Source: Streptomyces sp. PCS3-D2
GTDB lineage: Bacteria; Actinomycetota; Actinomycetes; Streptomycetales; Streptomycetaceae
NCBI RefSeq assembly: GCF_000612545.2
Contig: NZ_CP097800.1
Coordinates: forward strand, 1 to 64,000
DNA length: 64,000 nt
Direction of reading: 5' to 3'
Part shown: piece after piece, positions 1 to 8,147 of the stretch
How the letters are laid out: every line of letters begins with the position of its first letter
Numbering within the stretch: position 1 is the stretch's first letter
Program-made: the position numbers and the translations under genes
Notes under the pieces: model-generated
Databases searched by the model: none
What the model was told of the DNA's origin: nothing
The model's input: only the letters and a program-made list of their open reading frames with translations

Positions 1-1120
1 CATGCGGACGGGGAAGCCGTGGTCGAAGGGCAGCGGTTCGCCGTTCATGCCGACCGCGAGGATCGCGTCGCGGCCGTCCATGACGTCCTCGACCGGTGAG
101 CCGAGCGTCATCCCGTCCACGGACCGGGCCACCAGCTGGTCGGCCGGGCCGCCCTTCGACGGCGGTTTCACCCCGCACTCGGCGAGCAGCGCGGCCAGGG
201 GGACGCCGAGCCAGCGGGCGGTACCGAGGTAGGGGCCGCCGACCTCGTTGGAGACGCAGGTCAGGGTGATGTCGCGTTCCACGAGCGGGCGGTCCAGAGC
301 TCGTCGAGGGTGTAGGTGCGCGGTGTGGTGACGCCTTTGCCGTGGAGGCGCAGCCGCCAGCTGCCGGCGTCGACCCTGGGACGGTCAGAGCGGTGTCGAC
401 GCGGTAGAAGTCGGCGTTGGGGGTGGTGAAGGGGCTGATGCCGGGCACCTTCAACCGGGCTCCGGCCGGTACGGGCGGAGCCGGGAGGCCGGTGGGGGCA
501 GGACCAGGCCGGCGCGGGAGGCGACCGCTCCCTGCCCCTGCCGGCCGGAGAGGAACCGGCCGAGGGCGCCTGCCGATGCGGCCGCCACAGCGGTCAGGGC
601 CGCCGAGGCAAGGAAACCGCGCCTGCTCCATCCTTCGGTGCCGCTGTGCCCGTCCCCGCCGCCGGTGCCGGAACGGGTACCGCCTTGGAGGCCAGGACGT
701 ACAGGGCGGTTGCCCCTGCGAGTGCTCCGGCGATCGAGGGCAGTGCATCGCCGATTCCGGTGGAGTCCGGGCGGCTGAGGGCCGCCGCGGAGCCGACGAT
801 CCCGAACAGCAGCACGCCGGCGGCACCGGCCCGCCGGGTCCAAGGCCAGGATGCCCAGACCGACGGCGATGACGGCGAGGATCGCCAGGATTCCCGACTG
901 CAGGACGGTCTTGTCGTTCTCCCCGAACGTACGGATCGCGAAGTCCTTCACCGCGGCCGGGGTCCGGTCGATCACCGCGCCGCCCACCACCGTCACCGGC
1001 CCGGCGGCCGGCCGCACCCAGCCGGCGACCAGCTCGGCCACGGCGAGCGCCGGCAGCGGCCAGAACGCCGGCCGACGCGCCCAGGGCGGCGCGGGGAAGG
1101 GTGCTGCGGAAGTGGTTCAC
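1..1120 (-). CDS. Membrane-anchored molybdopterin oxidoreductase (sulfite-oxidase superfamily), partial, frameshifted
   Basis: The gene starts at a GTG at 1118-1120 and runs off the left edge. Joining frames gives an N-terminal membrane region (VAELVAGWVRP, then ILAILAVIAVGLGILAL), a second hydrophobic stretch, a short SRRGFLASAAL segment, and then the oxidoreductase molybdopterin-binding domain. That domain includes ERDITLTCVSNE, whose Cys (codon at 256-258) is the expected molybdenum ligand, followed by GVPLAALLAECGV, ARSVDGMTLGSP and GMNGEPLPFDHGFPVRM. The family transfers oxygen atoms or electrons at a Mo-pyranopterin centre, here facing the outside of the membrane; the substrate cannot be told. 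At least four single-base shifts (near 1050, 840, 650 and 440) break the frame while homology carries on, so sequence error is more likely than decay. Confidence 0.8.
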   Translation of the reverse strand, partial: MNHFRSTLPRAALGASAGVLAAAGARRGRAGRRLGAAGRRAGDGGGRRGDRPDPGRGEGLRDPYVRGERQDRPAVGNPGDPRRHRRRSGHPGLGPGGPVPPACCCSGSSAPRRPSAARTPPESAMHCPRSPEHSQGQPPCTSWPPRRYPFRHRRRGRAQRHRRMEQARFPCLGGPDRCGGRIGRRPRPVPLRPAGAGSGRLPRRPGPAPTGLPAPPVPAGARLKVPGISPFTTPNADFYRVDTALTVPGSTPAAGGCASTAKASPHRAPTPSTSSGPPARGTRHHPDLRLQRGRRPLPRYRPLARRPPGRAARRVRGETAVEGRPGRPAGGPVRGRDDARLTGRGRHGRPRRDPRGRHERRTAALRPRLPRPH

Positions 1121-1501
1121 GTACCGGATTCGGCAGCATCCACCTGGCGGATTGGCCAGACACGCCGAAAGAGTGACCCGCGCGCCGGAAAGGTGCCGGC
1201 GGTCCGTGGTGCGAGGGCCCGGCCGCGACCCGCGAAGGCGGCGCCGGCACGCAGCGGGACAGAGTGCTGCCCGTGGGCACGGTGGTCGCCGCTCCGCGGC
1301 ACCCGCGGCGGCACGCCCCCGTCACGCCCCCCCTTCGCGGGCCGGGCGCGGGCGTCGAACCCGCCGGCGCGCAGGTCGGCGTCCGGCGCTTCACCCAGAG
1401 GCCCGGAGGCGCCGACCCGGGGGCCTGCGCCGCGCCGGAGGGTTGCCGCCGCTCCCCGTCGGTCCGGAGTCGGGCCGCCGAGGTCCCACCCCTTGCTCGA
1501 C

Positions 1502-1518
1502 CTATCGATTTTCGATAG
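1502..1518. promoter_or_regulatory. Palindromic operator candidate upstream of the DUF2975/HTH pair
   Basis: CTATCGA-TTT-TCGATAG is a perfect 7-bp inverted repeat. The core TCGAT recurs at 1505, 1512, 1522 and 1533, the last copy abutting the ribosome binding site of the DUF2975 gene at 1551. It is an AT-richer patch in a GC-rich stretch. An autoregulatory site for the HTH protein encoded downstream is the simplest reading; this is inference. Confidence 0.55.
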
Positions 1519-1550
1519 ATTTCGATTGTGGGTCGATGGAGGGATGGGTC

Positions 1551-2037
1551 ATGGGCAAGCTGACCGTGCGGGCGTTGCGCGTCGTGCTCGGGGTGGTGTT
1601 CGCCGGCACCGTGTTCGTGCAGGCGGGGATGGTGTGGGCGTTGGTCACGGGCGAGACGGAGGGGGGATCGCTGCCGCTGACCCCGATGCGCGTGATCGTG
1701 GCCCTGGGGATGGTGGCGGCCCAGGTGGCCCTGGTCTGCGTGTGGCGGCTGACGGCGATGGTGCGGCGCGGGACGGTGTTCTCCCACGCCGCGTTCCGGT
1801 ACGTGGACGGCGTGATCGGCGCGATCACGGCTGTGGCCGTGCTGTGGTTCGCGGTCACGGCGGTCAACGCCCCCGGCCAGCGGGAGGATCCGGGCGTTAC
1901 TGTGATCATGGGCGGGATCGGCTTGGCCATCCTGGGGGTCGCGCTCATCGTGCTGGTACTGCGGATGCTGCTCGCGCAGCCGTCGCGCGCGACGGCGAGG
2001 CGGCACGGATGCGGCCGAGTTGGACGAGGTGATCTGA
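1551..2037 (+). CDS. DUF2975 membrane protein
   Basis: A small integral membrane protein with four hydrophobic segments (starting VLGVVFAGTVFVQAGMVWAL and ending ILGVALIVLVLRMLLAQ), the DUF2975 architecture. The ATG at 1551 has GGAGGG at 1538-1543. The frame slips near 1985: the expected tail, ARDGEAARMRAELDEVI, needs one frame change and then ends in TGA at 2035-2037, overlapping the ATG of the HTH gene (TGATG). DUF2975 proteins are regularly encoded directly before a YozG-like HTH regulator, as here. Their molecular function is unknown; a membrane sensor or partner for the regulator is plausible. Confidence 0.8.
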
Positions 2038-2311
2038 TGCCCATCACCGTCGACATCGACGTGATGCTGGCCAGGCGGAAGATGTCCGTGGGCGAACTCG
2101 CCGACCGGGTGGGATCGCCGGCCAACCTGGCGGTGCTGAAGAACGGCCGCGCCAAGGCGGTGCGCTTCGCGACGCTCGCCGCGCTCTGCGAGGCGCTCGA
2201 GTGCCAGCCGGGCGACCTGCTGCGCTGGAGGCCGGGGACACCGCCGCGCAGGACGGCGCGGGGGGCGAAGCCGCCGGGTCCGGGCTGCCCGGGCAGCACC
2301 GGCAGGGCTGA
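2037..2311 (+). CDS. Small Xre-family HTH regulator (YozG-like)
   Basis: A Cro/C1-type protein. It begins MPITVDIDVMLARRKMSVG, then a helix-turn-helix (ELADRVG, PANLAVLKNGRAKAVRF) and the signature ending LCEALECQPGDLLRW. The start overlaps the stop of the DUF2975 gene, so translation is coupled. One single-base shift near 2230 moves the tail to a frame ending GLPGQHRQG at TGA 2309-2311, which matches the usual length of about 90 residues. It probably binds the palindrome at 1502-1518 to control its own two-gene operon (inference). Confidence 0.8.
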
Positions 2312-2375
2312 ACGGCCGCGGAGCCGTACCGGCGGTGCGTGGTGCCCCGGGCGATCGCGGGATGTGAGGGCGTGT

Positions 2376-3220
2376 TCAGGGGCAGGTGCGTACGCCGTCC
2401 AGCCAGGCGGGGCCCTTGATGTAGATGTTGGTGATCCATGCCCGGTATTCGGGCAGGTAGGACCAGGCGTCGTTGGTGTAGCCCTCGGCGGTCACGGGTT
2501 CGGCGTGTTTCTGGCAGTCGACGCGCACCGTGGTGGGGCCGGGGAACTTGTGCACGCGCGGGCTGCCGGTGGAGGGCTCCTGGTGGGTCCACACGTCGGT
2601 GCCCCAGGTGCTGAACGTGCCGGGCGCCTGCGTCGGCGGCGCGATGCGGACCGCTCCGGCATAGTCGCCGCCGAGCCGTACGTCGGCGACGGTGATCCGG
2701 GTGCCCGATTCCCGGGCCTCGACCATCCTGCCCGCGCCCAGGTAGATCGCGATGTGGTGGATGGAGCCGCCCGAGCCCCAGGCCAGGAGGTCTCCCGGGA
2801 GAGCGGGGCGGTCCCCTCGGCGGCGGTGAACCGCTGCCGCACCTGCGGTGCGTGGAACTGGTGGTAGGCGTTGCCGGGCAGGGGGTCGCCGCCGGCGGCG
2901 CGGGCGTAGGCGTAGCGGACCAGTCCCGAGCAGTCGAAGCCGAGCCGCTCGGGTCGTGGGCGCTGTCCGGGTCGCTGGGGTCGACCTGGCCGTAGGTCGG
3001 GCCCGGCTGCGGCCCGTGGCCGCCGCCCCAGGTGTACCAGACGCCGATCTGTTCGCAGGGGCCGCCACGGCCTGCTCCGCCGTGGTGGAGGCGCCGGCGG
3101 CGAGCACCCGGCACTCCCCGCCGCCGCCCTGGGGGCAGCGGTGGCGCTGTGGGCGCCTTCCCCCGCGGCCAGGAGGGTGAGTGCCGCCACCGCCGCCACC
3201 GCTGTCGTGCGCATCGCCAT
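2376..3220 (-). CDS. Secreted NlpC/P60 (C40) peptidoglycan endopeptidase, frameshifted
   Basis: A signal peptide (MAMRTTAVAAVAALTLLAAG) from the ATG at 3218-3220 leads to an NlpC/P60 domain. WYTWGGGHGPQPGPTYG, then FDCSGLVRYAYARAAG with the catalytic Cys, then GDLLAWGSGGSIHHIAIYLG with the catalytic His, are all visible. About 100 residues follow, ending PAWLDGVRTCP, a C-terminal extension of unknown role. C40 enzymes cut D-Glu-diaminopimelate bonds in stem peptides outside the membrane. At least three single-base shifts (near 3105, 2950 and 2800) split the frame, but no segment is missing. Confidence 0.85.
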
Positions 3221-3584
3221 GTCCGGTCCCCCGTTTCCGCCGCGCGGTCGTCCGGCCGCGGGCCGTCGTGCCCGTGGTGTCCTGTCCGGGCGCTTCCGAG
3301 ACTGTCGCCCGCCTCCCCCGTGTGTCGAGCAGGCGCGGGTCGCCCGCTGCGAACGGGAAACGGGAAACTTCCGGAAACCCCTTCCGGTCTGGGGTTTTGA
3401 GTGTCCGTCACCCGTGAGGGGCGGTGTCCTGGTCGGTCGGCTGGAACCGGGGCGCGGCACACCGCATCCCTTGGGGTGGCCGGGGGTCGGCCGGGGCGGT
3501 TGCCCTCGCGGGCCGGCCACGCCTTCGCCCCGACCCGACCTGCCCGAGCCTGACCGAACCGAACCGAACCGGAGAGTGCCGCCG

Positions 3585-4364
3585 ATGAACCCTCAATCAC
3601 CGCCGGGGCCCCTGGGCAGAGCGCTCCGCGTCGTGCGGAGATATCCGCGCCGTGCGCCGCTGACCCTCGCCTATGTCTGCCTGCTGCTGGCCGGCCACGC
3701 CTGGATCGGCCGGGTGTCCGACGAACGGGCGGCGCCGTGCTGGGGTACCTCAGCACCAACCTGGACAACCTGCGCGACCATCCGCTGGCGGCGCTGGCCG
3801 GCAGCGCGCTGTTCTTCGACGGGACGCTCACCGATGTGGCCTCGACGGACTTCGTGGGCACCCTGATCACCCTGGGGCTGGGGGTGTGCTGCTTCCTGCC
3901 TGGGCGGAATCGCGGTGGGGGAAGCGGCGTGCGGTGGCGGTGTTCCTCGGCGGGCATGTCGTGGCGACCCTGCTCACCGCTGCCGTCATCACCGTCGCGC
4001 TGCGGTACGGCTGGTATCCGGCGGCGGTGCGACAGTCCTTGGACTACGGGGTCAGTTACGGTGCGCAGACGGTGCTGGCGGTCGGCACGCTCGCCCTGCC
4101 CCGCCGGGGCGCCTGCCCTGGGCGGCTTTCGTCCTCGCGTGGCCGCTCGGCGGTGCCGAGTGGTCCGGGCCGCTGCCGGACTTCACCACCGTCGGCCATC
4201 TCACGGCGGCAGTGATCGGCTTCGGGCTGCTGGCCGTCCCGGCCTTCCGGCGGCCGCGGGCCGGTGCCGCGGGACCGCCCCGCACCGTGGCGGACGGCGG
4301 GCCGCGGCCGGGTGCTCTCGCGCGGCCGGCGTCGCCGGCGGGCGGATCCGGGCAGCGTTCCTGA
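3585..4364 (+). CDS. Rhomboid-like integral membrane protein, frameshifted
   Basis: The ATG at 3585 follows GGAG at 3571-3574. Joined frames give about 260 residues with five or six membrane segments: PLTLAYVCLLLAGHAWIG, FVGTLITLGLGVCCFLP, AVAVFLGGHVVATLLTAAV, SYGAQTVLAVGTLALP and HLTAAVIGFGLLAVPAF. The pattern matches rhomboid-like actinobacterial proteins. I do not see a clear GxSx serine motif, so protease activity is not claimed. Three single-base shifts (near 3735, 3905 and 4115) break the frame. Upstream lies a GAACC triplet repeat and then the start of the divergent NlpC/P60 gene. Confidence 0.65.
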
Positions 4365-4399
4365 CCGGCCGCTCCCCCTTTGCGGGTTCTCCCGGCGGG

Positions 4400-4868
4400 C
4401 TATTGGGGTGTGTCGGCAGGGGCGAAGTGCACGTCGTAGCGGTCCTGTTCGGGCAGGAGCGCGGCGAAGGTCCAGGCCGTGCCGGATGCGGCCCAGGGTG
4501 CGGAAGTAGTCGAAGCGGTCGACGGCCGGGGTCAGCAGGACGAGCAGGTCCGCCGTGGCTGCGGGAGAAGCGCCGAACGCGTGGACGTGGCCGGGCGGTA
4601 TGCAGACGAGTCCGCCGGCGGCCACGGTCGTGGTGCGGTCGTCGAGGGTGAAGCGGGCGCTTCCGTCGAGTACGTAGAACACCTCGGTCGACCGTGCGTG
4701 GTGGTGGGCGGGGGCGCCGGTGGCGCCGCGGGGGAGGGTGAAGCGGTTGGCTCCCACCGCCGCGCCGGTGTCGGATGCGTCCGCGAGAGGCGGAACCCCC
4801 CGCCGTGGGGAAGTCGATCCGCTCGGCCTGCTCGGCGTGCACGATCAGGGGCTGTCGGGGGCGTTCAT
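4400..4868 (-). CDS. Cupin-domain protein
   Basis: The ATG at 4866-4868 opens MNAPDSPLIVHAEQAERIDF. The single cupin barrel shows motif 1 (HHHARSTEVFYVLDG) and motif 2 (LVCIPPGHVHAFG), giving the usual His/His/Glu/His metal set. It ends LPEQDRYDVHFAPADTPQ at TAG 4400-4402. Single-base shifts near 4790 and 4460 must be bridged. The substrate is unknown; small single cupins of this kind are often dioxygenases, isomerases or sensors. It is divergent from the LysR gene at 5002 and so is that regulator's likely target. Confidence 0.75.
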
Positions 4869-4927
4869 CGGCGGTCTCTCTGTGGTCTGCGGCGTGTCGT
4901 GGATGCGGTTCCATTCGATCCCGGGAA

Positions 4928-4977
4928 GCGGTCGTGATCCACCGGCTGTTGGAGAAGACAGAGATCACCGGTCGTGA
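4928..4977. promoter_or_regulatory. Repeat-bearing divergent promoter region between cupin and LysR genes
   Basis: Within the 133-bp gap, GGTCGTGA occurs directly repeated 40 bp apart (about 4930 and 4970), and GTGATC (4934-4939) faces GATCAC (4963-4968). LysR-type regulators classically bind dyads between themselves and a divergent target. The match here is suggestive only. Confidence 0.3.
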
Positions 4978-5001
4978 CGAATCGCTGCGGGAGGCGGACG
5001 G

Positions 5002-6072
5002 GTGGAACTGCGGCAGTTGAGGTATTTCGTGGCTGTTGCCGAGGAGGGCGGCTTCGGGCGGGCGGCGCAGCGGCTGGGGATCGTCCCGTCGGCCGTCAGC
5101 CAGCAGATCGGCCGGCTCGAACGCGGTTGGGGGGTGGTCCTGTTCGAGCGTACGACCCGGCGGGTGCGGCTCTCCTCGGCGGGCGAGCGGTTGCTCCCCG
5201 AGGCCCGTGCGGTTCTGGCGGCTGCCGAGCGCACGGTGCGGGTGGCCGCCGATGTCACCGCGGGTGCCGACGGTGTGCTGCGGCTGGGCGGTGTCCACGG
5301 CCCCCGGGACCGGCTGGGGCGTGTTCTGGCGCTCCTGTCCGCTGCCGCTCCCCGGCTTCAGGTGCGGCTGCGGAGGATGCCGGTCGGCGATCGGCTGGCC
5401 GCGGTACGTTCCGGGGAGCTCGACGCCGCCCTGGTGCGGGCGGTTCCTTCGGCGGCCGGCCTGGAGTTGCTGCCGCTGTGGAGCGACCCGCTGCATGTGG
5501 CCCTGCCCCAGGGCCATCCGCTGGCGGCCGAACGGGCTGGGGGCTGGACCGTTTGGCGGGGCTCGCGCTGCGTCTGGCTCCGCGCGCGGAGAACCCGTAC
5601 TTCCACGATCTGGTCGTCGACGCGTGCCGCAGGGCGGGGGCGTGCCGCCCGCCGGGCCGCCCTTCGCCGGTCTGCAGGCCACGCTCGCGGCGATCGGCAC
5701 GGCGCGCGAGGCGTCGTGGACCGTCTTCTACGAGGTCCAGGGGATGCCGTCGGTCCCGCGGTGGTGGTGCGCCCGCTGGCCGGCCTGAGCGTGACGACGT
5801 CCCTGGCGGTCCGTCCCGGTCCGCCCGATCCGGCCCTGCGCCATCTCCTGGCGGCGCTGCACCGGGTGGAGGGCGCCGTCGGGCCGGCCGGGGGGGTGTG
5901 CGCGGGTAGGCGGGTGCGGGCGCTCTCGGGCACGTGCGCTGCCTTCGGCGCTGGCAGCCTGTGGCCTGTTGCCGGGCCGCCGTGGGCCGGCCGTGTGCCG
6001 GGCGACCGTGCGACCGCGTCCTGTCCCCCGCAAGGAGTCCGGGCGCCCGGTCGGGCGGGATGTCCGGCCTGA
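5002..6072 (+). CDS. LysR-family transcriptional regulator, frameshifted
   Basis: From the GTG at 5002: MELRQLRYFVAVAEEGGFG, then the winged HTH (AAQRLGIVPSAVSQQIGRLE, FERTTRRVRLSSAGERLL) typical of LysR. The effector domain follows (GVHGPRDRLGRVLALL, RSGELDAALVRAVP). Two single-base shifts, near 5545 and 5650, then lead through NPYFHDLVVDACRRAG and FAGLQATLAAIGTAREA to the last segment, RHLLAALHRVEGAVG. The stop at 6072 lies well past the usual end (about 300 residues), so another uncorrected shift near 5890 is likely and the true 3' end is uncertain. It probably controls the divergent cupin gene. Confidence 0.8.
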   Translation: MELRQLRYFVAVAEEGGFGRAAQRLGIVPSAVSQQIGRLERGWGVVLFERTTRRVRLSSAGERLLPEARAVLAAAERTVRVAADVTAGADGVLRLGGVHGPRDRLGRVLALLSAAAPRLQVRLRRMPVGDRLAAVRSGELDAALVRAVPSAAGLELLPLWSDPLHVALPQGHPLAAERAGGWTVWRGSRCVWLRARRTRTSTIWSSTRAAGRGRAARRAALRRSAGHARGDRHGARGVVDRLLRGPGDAVGPAVVVRPLAGLSVTTSLAVRPGPPDPALRHLLAALHRVEGAVGPAGGVCAGRRVRALSGTCAAFGAGSLWPVAGPPWAGRVPGDRATASCPPQGVRAPGRAGCPA

Positions 6073-6088
6073 GGAGGAGGAGTTCTGT

Positions 6089-6994
6089 GTGTTCAGCGTA
6101 GTTTCGGGCGGGCGGGTGATGCGGCGTGTCGCCGGTCTCCTCGTGGCGCTCGCCCTGTCGGCCGGTGTGCTGGGCGCGGCCGCGCCCGCCGCCATGCCGA
6201 TCCGGACCGGCCGCTGACGGTCGTCGACTGGGACATCAGCGGTCTCGAGCACGGCGGCCAGGGGCACCACGACCGGTACTGGAACATGATCGACCAGGTG
6301 CACCGGATCAGCGGCCACGACTTCTACCAGGTGCTGGACGAGACCACGACGATGCCCGACCGGCTGATCCAGATCCGGGTGAGTCACGCCGGGCAGTACG
6401 TGGTGTCCCTCTACTACTGGGCCAACACCCTGTATCTGGCCGGGATCTACCAGCCCGGGCAGCCCGACGGCACCGGCAACCGGCACTACGTGTTCCCCGA
6501 CGGCTATCCCGACGCGTTCGAGCGGGTCCTGGGGTGCGGGCCCACCGCCTGCCCTGGAACGGGAGTTACGCCACCCTGCCCGGCGGTGGCGCCCGCGCGG
6601 AGCGGCGGCTCACCCCCCAGAACCTCCAGAACGCGCTGCTGACCCTGCGCAACACCCAGCAGCTCCTCACCACCGGGCCGGCCGGCAGACCGTCGGTTCG
6701 TACCTGGTGGACGTCATCGGCGCGACCGCCGAGGCGGCGCGCTTCGGGTACGTCTTCGACGTGATCCGGCAGAACATCGCCCACCACGCGTCGACGCCGA
6801 TCGGCCCGTTCGGTGCCGACCTCGAAACCAGCTGGGGCCAGTTGTCCGCCTGGGTGTACGCGCGGCTGCGCAACCCGGCCGGGAACGGTTTCACCATCGG
6901 TGCCCAGGGCTACAGCAGGTACTACCCGACGGTCGCCGCGCTTATCGCGAACCTGGGGTACATCCAGCTCAACGGGCACAAGCGGGGCGGCTGA
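6089..6994 (+). CDS. Secreted ricin-type ribosome-inactivating protein (rRNA N-glycosidase), frameshifted
   Basis: The GTG at 6089 follows a strong GAGGAGGAGGAG at 6071-6082. The signal peptide is RRVAGLLVALALSAGVLG. The mature chain carries the ricin A-chain signature: a Tyr in ANTLYLAGIY, a second Tyr in NGSYATLPGG, the active-site TAEAARFGYVFDVIRQN (Glu codon 6731-6733, Arg 6740-6742) and the Trp of ETSWGQLSAW (6833-6835). All five residues that line the adenine pocket in plant RIPs are therefore present. The family removes one adenine from the sarcin-ricin loop of large-subunit rRNA and stops translation. Three single-base shifts (near 6205, 6555 and 6690) break the frame. No lectin B-chain or immunity gene is seen. 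The 3' end overlaps the convergent AraC gene by 26 bp. Confidence 0.85.
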
Positions 6995-8027
6995 CACCGG
7001 CCGCCGCCCTGTGCGGCGGCGGCTCCGGGACGGGGGTGAAGGAGGCGCTCCAGTCCCGCGGTGACATCCCGTACCGCTGCCGGAAGACCCGGCTGAAGTG
7101 GTTGGGGCTGACGAAGCCCCAGCGGTGCGCGATGCGGGAGACGGTCTTCCCGCGTCCCGGTCGGGCCAGTTCCCGGGCGGCCTCTTCCAGGCGGCGCTCG
7201 CGGATCCAGGTGCCGACCGTCGTGGCGTCCTGTGCGAAGAGCCGGTGCAGGTAGCGGACGGACATGTGGTGTGCGGCGGCGATCGAGCGTGGGGAGAGGT
7301 CCGGGTCCGCCAGGTGCAGGCCGATGTGGGCGCGGACGCGTGCCATCAGGTCCGCGGTCTCCGCGGTGACGGGGCCTTGGCCGGTGGCGGGCCGGGCTGC
7401 CGGTCGGGTGCCGGCGGCGGCCCGTTCCGTGATGAGGGTGGCCAGCATGCCCGCGATGTGGCCGGCCATGCGGCCGCCGGTTTCGGCGCCCAGGTCCGGG
7501 GCCGCGTCGGCGAAGGCGGCCAGGGAGCGGGAGACGGCGGTGTCCAGGCCCGGGGCGGGCCGGACGGTGCTCCCCAGGACGGCCGTGAGGTCTGCCTGCG
7601 GGACGGCGAGCACGGCGCGCGGCAGCCGGAGCAGGTGCGTGCGGGAGGGCTCGGGAAACTCCACGGCGAGTTCGCCGCCCGAGGGCAGCAGGGCCATGTC
7701 GCCCGGTGCCAGGCGTATCCGCCTGCCGCCGCGGGAGAGCAGTGCGGTGCCCGAGGCTTGGACGGCCACGACGACGAACGGCCCGCCGCTTTCGCCGTGG
7801 GCGCCGTCGTGGTCCGTGCGGTGGGGTGTGGCTTCGAGGGTGCGTATCCGGAGGTATCCGCAGTCGCCGGTCGCGGTCTCGGCGGCGAACAGGCCCGGCT
7901 CCGCCGCCCTGTCCGCTGCCCGGCTCCTGCCCTTGCCCGTGGCCCTGTCCGCTGCCCGGGCGGGAGGGGCTTGGGGGCGCGGGGGTGTGGGGTGGGTGCG
8001 GGCCGGTTCGGTGCGGTGCGCTTGCAT
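6969..8027 (-). CDS. AraC-family regulator with cupin-like sensor domain
   Basis: This 352-residue frame is intact, a rarity in the first 15 kb. The N-terminal AraC-binding/cupin-like domain (RRIRLAPGDMALLPSGGELAV) spans roughly residues 50-180. The C-terminal double HTH has LSPRSIAAAHHMSVRYLHRLF, GTWIRERRLEEAARELA and the hallmark IAHRWGFVSPNHFSRVFRQRYGMSPRDW. The ATG at 8025-8027 gives MQAHRTEPART; a later start is possible because the first 45 residues look disordered. It is divergent from the LAL regulator across 120 bp and convergent with the RIP gene. The effector is unknown. Confidence 0.88.
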   Translation of the reverse strand: MQAHRTEPARTHPTPPRPQAPPARAADRATGKGRSRAADRAAEPGLFAAETATGDCGYLRIRTLEATPHRTDHDGAHGESGGPFVVVAVQASGTALLSRGGRRIRLAPGDMALLPSGGELAVEFPEPSRTHLLRLPRAVLAVPQADLTAVLGSTVRPAPGLDTAVSRSLAAFADAAPDLGAETGGRMAGHIAGMLATLITERAAAGTRPAARPATGQGPVTAETADLMARVRAHIGLHLADPDLSPRSIAAAHHMSVRYLHRLFAQDATTVGTWIRERRLEEAARELARPGRGKTVSRIAHRWGFVSPNHFSRVFRQRYGMSPRDWSASFTPVPEPPPHRAAAGVSRPACAR

Positions 8028-8147
8028 GCCCGGAGCGTGCCCGGGGAGGGCGGTGGTTCGGATCCTGGAAACCTCCCAGTCTCCGCCGCCCGTCCCCCGG
8101 TCCGGCGCGGCCGGTCGGGGGATGCCCGGAGCCGGTATGTTCAGTTC

